From NCBI GenBank assembly GCA_948567375.1, contig OX419761.1, positions 40,178,501 through 40,242,500 on the forward strand: a DNA stretch of 64,000 nucleotides, written 5' to 3'. The position numbers were made by a program, and so were the translations under genes. Each line of letters begins with the position of its first letter. The stretch's first letter is position 1. Positions 7,500-19,637 of the stretch are shown one piece after another. The notes under the pieces were generated by a model. The model did no database searches. It saw nothing but the letters and a program-made list of their open reading frames with translations, and had not been told where the DNA came from. The DNA comes from Lunularia cruciata (taxonomy: Eukaryota; Streptophyta; Marchantiopsida; Lunulariales; Lunulariaceae).

Positions 7500-10442
7500 A
7501 CCACCAGTTGGTGATGTCTTCATTGCTATGGAATCTTTGAACTCTTGTTTGGCCATTTTTGCATTTTGGAGATGAAAAAGAGATTCCCATGTGATATTAT
7601 GAAGAAGATACCCTTTCCAAAGGACCTTATATTCAATGTGTTGTTGGCGGTCATGTTGGATGTCATTACATGTAGGTATATGATCAACTTTTTATTCTTC
7701 ATGATTGTTGATAGAGATGGGAGGAGGAGGGGTTGGACACAAGTGAGAAAGGAATAAGGATGAGAAACAAAGGGTTTTAACTTTGAAACATGGAAGACAT
7801 GATAAATCTGCATATGAAAAGGAAGGGCAAGCCAATAGGAAACAAGAGAAATGATGAGTAATATCAAATGGACCTATCCAATTAGGATAAATTTTATGAC
7901 CTTGGGTGTCAAGTGGGAGAAAAAGGTGATTGGAAGAAAGATTGACCTTATGTAATACTCCGAGGACAAGAGAAGAGAGAGAAACACAAATTGCACACTC
8001 AACATTTGGTGCTCCAAAGGAGCACCTTCTCTTTATTATATAGACAAAGAGGATCTCCTCCAAGGAAGCTCCACCATAGGATTAGGGACATAGATAGGTG
8101 ACTTTTTAGCAAGCTCCACACTTGGATTACTTACTTGGATGGGTGACATGTCGGTCTAGGTCCTATCTGGTTGGTCAAACAAGCTTTGACCAAAGGGAAT
8201 CTTTTAGGAAATCTTCCTATAGGAGTCTCAAAATCACGTAAGGTACCATTGGAAAGCTCTCAACAAGACAAAGCAAGGGGGAGGGAAGGTCAACCTTCCC
8301 TGCATTGGAGGGGGGGAATTTTCATATTTTTGAGGCCTAATTCATCCGTTTAGGCCTTCAGAATTGCCTTCAAAGATTTTAGGCATATTTTGGTTCATAC
8401 TCTATTAGTAAAAGTCCCTTTTTGGTGATACCTCTTTCTGATCTATTTAGTCCATCATGTGTAACATCCTTCCAGATGTTACCAAACCAATTCTCACATT
8501 TAAATCATATGTCTAGCTATTGGTTCTAAGGTTCTCAAGTCTATTTTGGTTTCTGCTCTATTAGTAGAAGTATTCTTTAGGTGATACTTCTATCTGATCT
8601 ATTTTGACCATCATGTATAACATCATTCTAGATATTACCCAACCAAATTTCACATCTGATCATATGGCTAGCTCTTTGTATCACACCTTATCATATAGTT
8701 GGAAGATGAGATTTCAATAACAATTATCAATATATTGCTTATGCCAATTTTGAGCAATGAGAAGGCAAGACTTGGTTTGATGTAAGAATTTAGGTAACAT
8801 GGAAAAGAAGGTAGAAGTATTAGTAACATGAGATGGCAAGGAAGCAAGAAGGGAATGTAGAAAAAGTGGATCTTACATAAAATTAAAGAAGAAGGAAGAG
8901 ATTCTAATGCTTGCTTAATTGGAATTCTTGTAGGTAAATTTTGCAATTACAAGACAAATTTACCAATGAATGTTGAAAAAAGATAAAAGCATATATTCCA
9001 AAGTACAATGTTTGCATTTGGTTTGCCCATCCATTTGAGGATGATAAGCCATAGACAAAGCAAGCTTGGTGCTAAGTAGCTTCAAGAGCACTTGCAAAAG
9101 ATTACTAATGGATCAACAATCATACTCATCATAGATGGAACACTTGGAATCCTATGGTGCTTAAAGACAATGTCAAAGTAAACCTTGGTTAGTATTGGAG
9201 CATCCATAATCTCCACAATGGATGCCAAGTGATTTTTCTTGTTAAGTTTATAAAAAAAACAATGATGGCTATATGATCCAATATTAGGAAAGGAGGTGAT
9301 GTGGTCAAGACTTACATGTTCTTATCAGGCAAAGAGAATAAGGAGTGGTTGAAGTAGTCCACCTATTTGCCTATTAATTTTTGCCTATTAATTTTGTTAC
9401 ATTGGCAACTCTCACAAGATCAAACAACCTCCCAAACCTCTTGTGTTATGTTTGGCCACCATCATTGATGTTGGAGGGTACTTAAGGTTTCACCTACAAC
9501 CATGTGATAATCAATTGGTAAGTCATGGGCCTCTTGAAGCCGCACTAGGTGGAGATCACACATGGTTGAAACAAAGATCAGATTCTTATATAATAAAAGG
9601 CTTTCCTTGAATGAAAATTTTTATATTCCTTGTTGTGCGCTGCAAGATGACTTTACATCAGTTGAAGGGAAGGGGTCTTGAACTTTGTATGTACCTTTAA
9701 GTTTATTAATATTGTGTTGATTATTGCTATCTTGTTAGACTCAAGAACAATCTTCAAATCAAGTTGTCATTATAAGGAATCAAGAATTATATGAAGCTTG
9801 TTGTTTGTACTCAAGCTTGATATCAAACAACTATAGTTGTTCCTCTATCAATGATGCCAAATCTTCATGTACTCCAATTATAAGGTTTGTAACAAAATTT
9901 GGGATTGATTTGCATGATAACTTGTTTTCCAAAAACAATATATTTCCATACCTTTGTGGCATATATTATTGCTATTTCTTGATCTTGAGTTAAATAATTC
10001 CTTTTTGCTAAATTTTTTTGGCAAGATACAAAGGAAATGGGATGTAATCCATCTAGAAATTCTTGTTATAACACAACTCTAATGGAAAAGTTAGAAGTAT
10101 CAAAATCTACCACACAAGGTAGTTGAAGAGCATATGATTAAAGGATTGGAGGTTGGGTCTTGAAGACACCATATGCTTTAGGTTCTTGAATGCTTTGTTG
10201 TGCTTGGTAGTCCACTTGAAGTTTATTATCTTCCCCAAGGGATCAATGAACAATGTAGCCACATAAGCATAATAATAGATGAATATTCAATAAAAGTTTA
10301 CCAATGTATTAAATATCCAAACTTCCATAACATCCTTATGAGTAGGCTAATTGGTAATGACCTTGATTTTCTCCTCTTCCATTTTGATCCCCTCCACTAA
10401 AACCTTATGACCCAAGAAGGTAACTACCTTTTGCAAGCACAC
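7500..10442 (-). pseudogene. Element A integrase and chromodomain remnants
   Basis: On the - strand, 7540-7705 holds a chromodomain remnant with EEYKVDHI and IEYKVLWKGY, matching element C (EYKVLWKG). Upstream (7705-7950, continuing beyond the solo LTR from 8686 to 10442) are integrase sequences parallel to element C, for example a block equivalent to TKLALSMAYH near 9020-9080 and FAYNNS-like codons near 8930. The coding sequence is heavily decayed and was cut by the solo LTR at 7951-8685. The chromodomain places A among chromoviruses. Confidence 0.7.
7951..8685 (-). mobile_element. Solo LTR of family B with TSD CCTTA
   Basis: The 735 bp run from TGTAATACTCCG to TTTGTATCACA and align throughout with the two LTRs of the complete B element. 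The flanks are CCTTA (7946-7950) and CCTTA (8686-8690), an exact 5-bp target duplication. No internal region is present, so this arose by LTR-LTR recombination after insertion into element A. Confidence 0.95.
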
Positions 10443-11175
10443 TGCAATACTCCGAGGACAAGAGAAGAGAGAAAACACAGATTGCACACTCAAACATTCG
10501 ATGCCCCAAGGGAGCACCTTCTCTTTATTATATAGACAAAGAGGATCTCCTCCAAGGAAGCTCCACCATAGGATTAGAGACACAGATAGGTGACATGTCA
10601 GCAAGCTCCACCCTTGGATTACTTACTTGGATGGGTGACATGTTTGGTCTAGGTCCTATCTGGTTGGTCAAACAAGCTTTGACCGGAGGGAATCTTTTAG
10701 AGAATCTTGTAGGAATCTCAGAATCACAAGAGTAAGGTACCGTTGGAAAGCTCTCAAGGAGACAAAGTAGGGGGAGGGAAGTCCAGCCTTTCCTCTATTG
10801 GGGGGAATCTGCAGATTTTTGAGGCCTAATTCATCCGTTTAGGCCTCCGAAATTGCTTTCAAAGATTTTAGGCATATTTCGGTTCCTAATCTATTAGGAG
10901 AAGTCTCCTTTTGGTGATACCTCTTTCTGATCTGTTTAGTCCATCATGTGTAACATCCTTCCAGATGTTACCAAACCAATTCTCACCTTTAAATCATATG
11001 TCTAGCTATTGGTTCTAAGGTTCTCAAGTTTATTTCGGTTTCTACTCTATTAGTAGAAGTACTCTTTTGGTAATACTTCTATCTTATCTATTTTGACCAT
11101 CATGTATAACATCATTCTAGATGTTACCAAACCAAATTTCACATCTAGATCATATGGCTAGCTCTTGGTATTACA
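10443..11175 (-). repeat. 3' LTR of element B
   Basis: Read on the - strand it starts TGTAATACC directly after the polypurine tract and ends GAGTATTGCA. It holds the LTR promoter region with a TATATAATAAAGAG-like motif (about 10525-10540 in complement). Confidence 0.95.
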
Positions 11176-11199
11176 GACCTCCCTCCTTTTAAGACGCAA

Positions 11200-11400
11200 C
11201 ATCCTTGTTGTGCAATTGTAGCTCAAATGCTTGCACCAACACCGGTGCATGTGCCAAATTGACAGCGGGCTCCCATGTTGCTTCATAGAGGGGGTAACAT
11301 TTCCATTATACTAGATAGTCCACCCGTGGATGGCGAGTACCACACATGTGTTTTTGGAAAATCCGCTCCACTTCATATTCCTCTGTGCCATCAATGAGTG
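11200..11400 (-). pseudogene. Chromodomain at the C-terminus of element B integrase
   Basis: On the - strand the sequence reads EEYEVERIF, then VDYLV, a stop (TAA, 11306-11308) in place of the expected Lys, WKCYPLYEATWEP and finally HAPVLVQAFE. This is the standard chromodomain pattern (EYEVE...L.KWKGYP...TWEP). Chromodomains of this type bind methylated histone H3 and steer integration toward heterochromatin in other chromoviruses. Confidence 0.8.
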
Positions 11401-11419
11401 TCAGACAAGGTCAAATATC

Positions 11420-12770
11420 TTGTGTGGAATGACCTTGGCCTGATTGGAGAGCATATCTGTGTAGTAGGGAGACATGGAACACTAGATGGATCTTCGTGTG
11501 TGGTGGTAGCTCAAGGTGATAGGCCACAACGCCGATGCGACAAAGAATCGAGAAAGGCCCAATAAACGAGGTCTGAGCTTATGAGGTCCAACTAATGTGA
11601 GGTTAGTTGTTGATAGCCACACTTGATCCCCAACATTGAACTCCATGTGCCTATGGTGTGCATCAACATACTGCTTCTGTCAATTTTGTGCAATCTATAA
11701 TTTGTGCTTGGCGCTCTCCACACCTTGTTGGATTCTAGAAACAAATGTGTTGACTGCATCGACCTTGGTAGCCATTGGACGGATCTTCATCAAGCTAGAA
11801 GGTATGAAGGGATTCTCACCATGCATGAGGAAGAACAGAATGACCTGGGTGGATGCATTCATTGAATTGTTGTAAGCAAATTCCACCAATGGGAGTAGGG
11901 TGTCCCACCTCTCTTGCTCTTCTAAGGTGAAGTCGCGTAACATGTCTTCAATTGTGCAATTAGCCCCCTTTGTTTGGCTATCTGTTTGTGGGTGGTAAGT
12001 TGTGGACATGGCCAACTTGGTTTTGAAGAAACCAAAGAGTGTTCGCCAAAACAAACTGGTGAATCGGGTGCCTCTATCGGTGATGAGTACTCTAAACAAG
12101 CCATGGTGAGCAAAGATTGCATCTAAGTATAATTGAGCTAGTTGTGGAGTGGTCACCTCCTTGGTGGTAGGGCGTACATGAATCATTTTGTTGAGCCGGT
12201 CCACAAAGACCACAATGGAGTCAAACCCTAAGGTGGTCTTGGGTAATTCACAAACGAGATCCATACTCACTTGTTCCCAACGTTGGGTAGGAGTGGGGAG
12301 AGGTTGAAGGAGCCCTATAGTAGCTTGATTAGAAGCTTTGTTCTGTTGACAAAGTAGGCAGCTATGCAAATAGTCTATCACGTCATTGCTCATCTTGGGC
12401 CAATAGTAATGGCGCTTGATTGCATCCAAGGTCTTGTCCACTCCGATATGAACTATAATGGCCAAATCATGACATTCCGCTAGAATGGTGGTGCATAATT
12501 TTGGGATATTTGGGATCCATAATCTGCCATCCCAAAAGGTGAGTCCTTGGGTGTTGGTGACACCTTTGGATGATTGGGCTTCTACAATCTGTGGATCAGT
12601 TTTTGTAGCAGCCAGAATCTCTGGCCAAAATTTAGGGTTAATCTTAACCTCTACCACCAAGTTCTTGACCATTGGCATGCGGGTGAATGCATCTACAAGT
12701 TGCTTCTTACCTTCCACGTAGGTGATTGTCATGTTGAAGCATTGTTACCACTCTGCCCACCAAATTTGGC
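11420..12770 (-). pseudogene. Element B integrase
   Basis: A 345-codon open stretch (12732 down to 11695) holds the HHCC zinc domain (H88, H95, C125, C128, within HDLAIIVH and CLLCQQNK). The core includes MDLV (D158) and ITDRGTRF (D219). The block that normally reads QTDGQTE is QTDSQTK here, so the catalytic Glu of the DDE triad is Lys and the enzyme would be inactive. It starts with the RNase H-integrase connection TYVEGKKQLVDAFTRMP. It is otherwise the best preserved stretch of any transposon in the window. Confidence 0.85.
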
Positions 12771-14200
12771 GACAAGATAGATCCTTCTACGTCTCGAGGT
12801 AAACTAGAGGTTTGTGGTCTATCTCTACTACAAATGCCTTCTTGCCCAGGTAGTGCTTCCAGTGCTTGGTTGCTGGAACGATGGCCAACTCTTCTTGTTC
12901 TATGGTGTGGTAGTTGCGCTCTGCCGATAACAAATTTTGAGAGAAATATGCAATTGGATGCCATCCGTCATGCCACTCTTGTTGTAGGACTGCTCCTATT
13001 GCTACGCCTGATGCATCTGTAGCCAACTTGATTGGATGTTTTGGGTCATACCACTTCAAGATTGGTGCATGTAGCAAGGCGGCCTTCAATTCTTGAAAGG
13101 CCAACTCTTGTGCAGTTCCCCATGTCCACTTCTTCCCCTTGCCAAGTAGGGCCGTTAAAGGCTCTGCAACCTTGGAGAAGTCCTTGACAAATCTACAATA
13201 AAATCCCGTCAACCCCAAGAAGCTCTTAAGTTGAGTCTGATCTTCTGGGGCTCCATTTTGAATGACCTCTATTTTATCTGTCAATACTTGAATGCCCTTT
13301 GCACTTACTCTATGCCCCAAGTAGTCTACTTCAGACTTGCCAAACTCACACTTTGAGATTTTGGCGTACAATTGATTTTGTCTTAGAATCTAGAGGACCT
13401 CTTGTAGATGTTGTTTGTGTTCTGTCATCTTGCTACTATATACTAAGATATCATCCAAGAAGACGATAATAGACTTATCCAAGTATGGACAAAATATGTC
13501 ATTCATTAGACTCATGAAAGTGGCAGGTGCATTGGTGAGGCCAAAAGGCATCACAAGATACTCAAAGTGGCCATACTTGGTTCAAAAGGCAGTTTTGTAC
13601 ACATCTTTCTCTGCAATTCAGATTTGATTGTTACCGCTCCGCAAGTCCAGTTTGGTGAGGTATCTTGCTCCATGGAGTTGATCAAACAGGTCATCCATGC
13701 AAGGTAAGGGGTATTTTTTCTTCACTGTTTGCTGATTGAGACCCCGATAGTCAATGCACATGCGCATTATACCATCCTTCTTCTTCACAAACAAGACAAG
13801 GGCCCCATATAGTGATATGCTAGGTTGGATGAACCCTTTTTGCAGCATCTCCTCAATTTGAGTCTTACACTCCTCCAACTCATGAGGTGATAGGCGATAT
13901 GGGGCCTTACAAGGAGGTGTCTTCCCCGGGAGTGTCTCAATTTTGTGATCTACTCGCCTTTTTGGTGGTAATCGTAAGGGTAGATCATCGAGAAAGACAT
14001 CTTGAAACTCATCCACCACATCCTTCAATTTCTTAGGAATTTGTCCATTGAGTTGTGCACTCTGGACTTCTCTTATTAGACCCATAAAACATCTATTGGT
14101 CTTACAGACATTTGCTGTCCCTATGACATATAGAGGCAATTTTTGCCTGTGTGATTTTTCTTTAACCCCAATGATTGACCATTGGTGGGTTCTCACTACT
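12720..14200 (-). pseudogene. Element B reverse transcriptase and RNase H
   Basis: From 14196 the frame reads through [30 protein letters not shown] and [20 protein letters not shown] to [13 protein letters not shown] (motif A region). [16 protein letters not shown] follows, then the catalytic FLDDI at 13447-13461 and DYLGHRVSAKGI. RNase H shows LATDASGVAIGAVLQQE, TIEQEELAIV and VEIDHKPLVYLE (13030-12790). Stops near 13390, 13580 and 12787 break the frame. All diagnostic gypsy polymerase blocks can be seen. Confidence 0.9.
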
Positions 14201-14299
14201 TTCTTCCTCCAAGTAGTACAACCCTATGGTGTTCCACCATAGAGTTGTACTGCTCCATCCATGGCATGCCTAAAATTGCATCATACTAACTAACTGTAT

Positions 14300-14640
14300 C
14301 ACTCGCTACTCAATTGCTTCCTGATATTCTCCTATAGAGAGGATTACCCGCTTAGGTAATGATTCAATCCTCTTTGTTTGCCCATTTGGTAACTCTACTT
14401 CTTCATTCCCATCTCTCTCTAGATCCATTCCCAATCTTATTGCAACAGAGCAAGACAAGAAATTCTCTGTTGCTCCCGGATCTATTAATACTCTCACTTG
14501 ATTACCTTCTAGGATTCCATTCACAACAATCAATTGTGAGATTGCCTTTCGGGATCTTTGCGCATTATTCTTCTTCCTTCCCTCACTTCTTTGCTTCCTT
14601 ATTGAGCCAGTAAGGCCGTGAGGTACATTTACTGGTGATC
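14300..14640 (-). pseudogene. Element B aspartic protease
   Basis: The - strand reads VRVLIDPGATENFLS, the retropepsin active-site block with DSG changed to DPG, preceded by LEGNQ and followed by VELPNGQ. It lies between the Gag zinc knuckle and the polymerase, as expected. Confidence 0.8.
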
Positions 14641-14699
14641 TTCATTTTCTAAAGTGATTTCCACCTCCTCCTCTTCAATGTGCCTCTCCATGTTGTTCA

Positions 14700-15716
14700 A
14701 AGATTATCTATATGAAGGCCAAGGGCCTCTAGGGAAATGAGTGCGACAGTTGGTAGATATGTGCCCAATACGGCCACAATTATAACAACGGCGTTGTTCT
14801 CCTTGAGTCCCTTCTCCTCGTGGGACTCCATCTCTTTGTTCTTCTACCCGTCCCCGCTCCCTTGAAGCGGTCGTGCTCCTCGATCCCAAAATCAAAGGTT
14901 GCCTAATTCCATCGGTAATGGTCCACCCATGTGTGGCATTTCTATTCGATAATATTGAGGTGGAACTACTCCTTCACCTCCACCTAATGCTCTTGCTATT
15001 CTCTGTGCACAAGCAATGGCTTCAAATACCATGCGAGGATTTTGCACCATGACTTCTTGGCGAATCCGCCCTTTCAACCCTCTTTTGAAATTATCGAGAG
15101 CCTCTGCTGGACTCATGTTGGTAATTGCGACTTGTAGATCCAAAAATGCCTCCACATACTCTTGTACGCTATTCTTCTGTCTCAATCCCCATAGTTGGGT
15201 TTGAGCCATCTGCACAGAATCCACCGATTGGAAATTCTTCAAAAGTCCTTCTTGCATTGTTGTCCATGTGACCTTCCTTCTCTATGCCAACATGGATTGT
15301 TCCCAAGCATCATACCATGTGAGGGCTATATTGGTCAAGTACCCACATGCAAACACGCTTGCAGCATGCTCTGTGATCTCTGTTGAGAACAATCAGAAAT
15401 ATAGATTCATTCTTGAGATCCAATTTTCCACTACTCCCATCGTACGCTGCTCCTTGTAAGGCTTGATGTTGCAAGTCTTCTTCATCCGGAGTAGCAATGT
15501 GGCTTCATCGTTGATAGGGTTTGTAGGCACGGGTGCCTCTCCAAGTACTTCAGTCGCAAGTACTGGGTTTTGAGATGGCTCTTCTTCTTGCATGGCTTGA
15601 TTGTTCCTGAGGATCTGCACTTGACTTTGTAATGTCTCCATGGTTATCTTAATCTCTCAAAATTCATTCAACATCCCTTGCATTCCTTGCACCAGCTCTT
15701 GCAATTGCGGATCCAT
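14700..15716 (-). pseudogene. Element B Gag with CCHC zinc knuckle
   Basis: The start ATG is at 15716-15714 (MDPQLQELVQGMQGM). The capsid part includes QLWGLRQKNSVQEYVEAFL and NFKRGLKGRIRQEV (15257-14892). The nucleocapsid CCHC box is CYNCGRIGHISTNC (about 14790-14740). A stop about 17 codons after the start and a shift near 14892 disrupt it. Between 15717 and 16306 lies a leader of about 600 bp in which I recognise no coding domain. Confidence 0.85.
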
Positions 15717-16319
15717 GGTTCCTACAACACTCAATTGCTAATGTCTACTTCAATACAGAGTCAATATAATCACTTTGGAAGGCGCACAAACTATCTAAAC
15801 TACCATTGGGACCTCAAAAGCTATCACTCGTTGATAATACTCCTCACCAAAATTCCTAACCACAAAATCTCTAAACATCACTTTCGGTCTCACTACATAA
15901 CGGATTTCTACTTGAGTGTTGAAAGGGAGAGGATTTGGGACATTCATATCCATATTATCATAATAGAATGTAGATTGTCAACTTCCACTCTCTGTCATAT
16001 ATCACCACAGGTAGAATCACCGAGTTTGGTGAGTTCATCACTCTATCCATGAATTCTGCACCAAAGTGATAAACTAGCGATACCCTCATTTGCTCACGCT
16101 GGATGTACATAACCTTGATGTGGAATGGGTTAGAGAATGGAAAGCTAGGTGCGGGAAATTGTCCTCCCGGTGCATCCATCCCATCCGCTCTCTAAAGTCC
16201 TTCCTAAGTCTAGCGATTACTCTATGTTCTCCACCTCAAATTACTCAGTTTCAGTAGTTCGTGCTATTCCAAGAGGGGTGATCCACTCTCTTGGACTAAA
16301 ACACTCGCTCTGATACCAT

Positions 16320-17058
16320 TGTAATACTCTGAGGACAAGAGAAGAGAGAAAACACAGATTGCACACTCAAACATTCGATACCCCAAAGGAGCATCTTCTC
16401 TTTATTATATAGACAAAGAGGATCTCCTCCAAGGAAGCTCCACCATAGGATTAGGGACACAGATAGATGACATGTCAGCAAGCTCCACCCTTGGATTACT
16501 GACTTGGATGGGTGACATATCTGGTCTAGGTCCTATCTGGTTGGTCAAACAAGCTTTGACCAAAGGGAATCTTTTAGGGAATCTCCTTGTAGGAATCTCA
16601 AAATCACGTAAGGTATCATTAGAAAGCTCTCGATGAGACAAAGTAGGGGGAGGGAAGGCTAGCTTTTCCTTTGTTGGAGGGGGGGGGGAATTTACACATT
16701 TTTGAGGCCTAATTCATCCGTTTAGGCCTCCAAAATTGCCTTCAAAGATTTCAAGCATATTTTGGTTCCTACCCTATTAGTAGAAGTCCCCTTTTGGTGA
16801 TACCTCTTTCTGATCTGTTTAGTCCATCATGTGTAACATCCTTCCAGATGTTACCAAACCAATTCTCACCTTTAAATCATATGTCTAGCTATTGGGTCTA
16901 AGGTTCTCAAGTTTATTTTGGTTTCTACCCTATTAGTAGAAGTACTCTTTTGGTGCTACTTCTATCTTATCTATTTTGACCATCATGTATAACATCATTC
17001 TAGATGTTACCAAACGGAATTTCACATCTAGATCATATGGCTAGCTCTTGGTATTCCA
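16320..17058 (-). repeat. 5' LTR of element B
   Basis: The 739 bp start on the - strand with TGGAATACC and end GAGTATTACA. One base and then the primer binding site TGGTATCAGAGC follow. It is paired with the 3' LTR at 10443-11175. Confidence 0.95.
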
Positions 17059-17063
17059 CACAC

Positions 17064-19620
17064 CTAGACTTTTTGCAAGAGAACTTCTATTGTCATAGCC
17101 ATCTCAAGACTTCTTGGATGTGGTTCTAGTGTTTTGATTCCATCTTATTATAAATCAAAATCTCATCCAAGAATACTACTCCAAATTGATTTAACAGTCC
17201 ATCTAACACCCAATACATTTGATCCATGAGGATTGTTGGAGCATTATGAGCCCAAAAGGTAAATCTCTCCACTCACAATGTCCATGCCTTGTATGAAAGT
17301 TACTCTTCTGTACATCTTCTTCAATAGTTAGAATTTACAAAGAGCCACTTCAAAAATCCAACTTGGAGAAGTAATGTGCACCACTTAATTGATCCAACAA
17401 GTAACCAATTTGAGGCAAGAGATATACATTATTCATAATTTGTTTATTGAGAATCAATAGTCAATAACAAATCAGAGTACTCCATCCTTCTTTGGTACAA
17501 ATGATATTTGTGCTTCCCAAGGGGATGTACTATATCATATGGAAACCTTCTCCAATAACTCCTTCAATTTTTTTAAACTCTTCTAACTCCATAGGTGAGG
17601 GCCAATAGATTGGTATACTTATTAGAGTACTACTACAAGAGCAATGGGGCAGATTTCTCATTTAGACTCTATTGGGGCTTAGTTCCATTTTACCTTTTTC
17701 ACCTCTCCCTTGTACGGCTTGATGTGGTCTTCCCATCCTTCATTTTTTCTATGCAGTCTTCCTTCTCTCCTTTAGAGTACTACTTGGAAATATTTTGTTC
17801 TTGAAAGGCATATTGCAATTAGAGTGTAACCCCTTTGGAAGATCATACAAAAACATATTAGTAAAATCCTAAACTATGTGATCACCACTAATTTTTGAGG
17901 CATCTTATCCTCATTAGATTTTCCTTTCACAATTGGCTTGATTTACACATCAAAAACAAGAATATCTTCTTCCAAAGCTTGTTCTACAACGACTATATTG
18001 ACAAAATTCTCATCTTGGGACTGATTACTCTCAAGTGTCTTCATGAAAGGTGCAAAAAAACCTAATCTATAAGCCTTACCTTGGTGTTGTACTTGAATTT
18101 TTTTGTTGGGCTAATCAATTTGAACCTTATGAGGTTTAAGTCAAGGGAGACTTAGAATGGCATCATAGTGTAGTGCAGCTACTACAAACCTCATATATTC
18201 TAAATACTCGTTCACAATCATGAATGTAACAAGATGTGAGGTATGGAATGCACAACCCTTTCTACCATCCACCGTTATCAATTTGCTACTAAATATTTGC
18301 TTAATAAAAATACATAATTCCTTTACTAATTGCATGGACATGTAATTCTCAAAACTCTCATAATTAACCAAAATCATACAACTATAATCAAATATCATAC
18401 CTTGCAAGTGTACCAAACTTGCATAGGTCAAGCTTTCAGTCCAATTAGAACAAATTAGATTCTAAACAAGTGATTTGATATCTCTTAGTGTGATTCTTTG
18501 TTTCCTTGATGCTCATGCTCCAAGAACTCCATTTGGACAATGGTTTGAGGTTGTCCATTCTTAGTTGGCAACACAATGTTTAATTTGGCAACAATAGAAA
18601 CAACCAACATTCTATCACAATTTTTTGTTGTATGTAATGCCAAGTGATCTCTATTGGGCAACATCAATTGCCATTAGTGTTGGCTCCTCCATCCATATGT
18701 GGTATCTTTGTAAGTTTTGTGAAGGTCAAGGTCAAAACCAAGTTATAGCAACCAAGAAATCAAAGCGCTCAACCAAATATATAACTTCTTCTAACTATTT
18801 GGGCTTGTGCATGGTTACTTCCAATTTAGTACATGATTTCAAGAGTCTCACCAACCAATCTAGAGCTGTGCTTTCCATTATCTTTGGAACCTATATTATT
18901 TATTTTTGAACTAAGTGATATAGCTCCTCATAGAACCAATTTACTTCAATTTTTCCAATTTATCTCATGTTGCTTGTACAATATTCACCAATTGGAATTG
19001 CTTAATTATTATCCTCATGAATTCTTCACATGCTGAGAATGGAGCAAAAGATTACCATTGAGTTTGCTCCACTTGAAATTGCAACTATAGTTTTACTACC
19101 GTATCTAATTTTCTCTAAGACAAGAAAATTTTTCTTTGTTCATCTAGAAGATTCATAGCTTCAAAATAACCTTTGCAATCAAACAAAAACTTCTCTATTG
19201 CACCCAATAGATTTTTGCCTTAAAATAATTTAGCTTTGAAAATCAAATTTAAACTTCTCCTTTTCAAATTGATACTCTCTACTTGCTCTTATTTTTTACT
19301 TTCACTATCTCTCTCTTCTAACAATTAAATAAGGTGTTCAATATTTTGCCACATAACATGATAACTTTGGACATTGCTACCATGACTACTATTCTACACA
19401 AATACATAATTGTAATTATCTTAAGTTAATATGTAGATGTAACATGTAAATTGCACCTTATAATTTACAATTAGAAGGATTAATGGTTCATTAGACAAGG
19501 TGATTGAGTTTAATTTTTTTGCCCAAAACATGAAATGGTACTTTGGTAGTATATATACAAGAAAATCCTAATGGTTTGGGGGAAATGGATTTGGTTGTTT
19601 ATAGATTCTATCCATCCCAT
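17064..19620 (-). pseudogene. Element A reverse transcriptase, protease and Gag remnants
   Basis: On the - strand, 17064-17600 matches the element C polymerase, including an LPFGLIML block near 17250 (FGLTNAP in C). 18141-18431 is the former protease, parallel to C's ILVDSGSSKNCLS but with the active site degraded to ILVNYESFENY. 18485-19560 is decayed Gag. A 137-bp repeat (17635-17771) interrupts the polymerase N-terminus. Coding capacity is lost. Confidence 0.7.
17635..17771 (+). mobile_element. 5'-truncated copy of dispersed repeat R in element A
   Basis: The 137-bp insert contains CATTTAGACTCTATTGGGG and CTCTCCCTTGTACGGCTTGA. It is flanked by a 13-bp duplication TTAGAGTACTACT at 17622-17634 and 17772-17784. 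Removing the insert and one duplicate restores the element A coding alignment with element C. It shares its 3' end with the copies at 26941, 34422, 44760 and 49776. Confidence 0.85.
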
Positions 19621-19637
19621 TCTTGCTCTTATACCAA

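Larger units (their letters stand above)
10443..17058 (-). mobile_element. Complete chromodomain Ty3/gypsy element B with TSD CACAC
   Basis: LTRs are 16320-17058 (5' on the - strand) and 10443-11175 (3'). The primer binding site TGGTATCAGAGC (16307-16318) lies one base inside the 5' LTR and matches the initiator Met-tRNA end. A purine tract AAAAGGAGGGAGGTC lies just before the 3' LTR. The 5-bp duplications CACAC (10438-10442 and 17059-17063) prove a single insertion. Gag starts at 15716; protease, reverse transcriptase, RNase H, integrase and chromodomain follow. In the first ~214 aligned LTR bases I count 10 differences, 9 of them transitions, so the insertion is not recent. Stops and shifts disable it. 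Confidence 0.95.
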
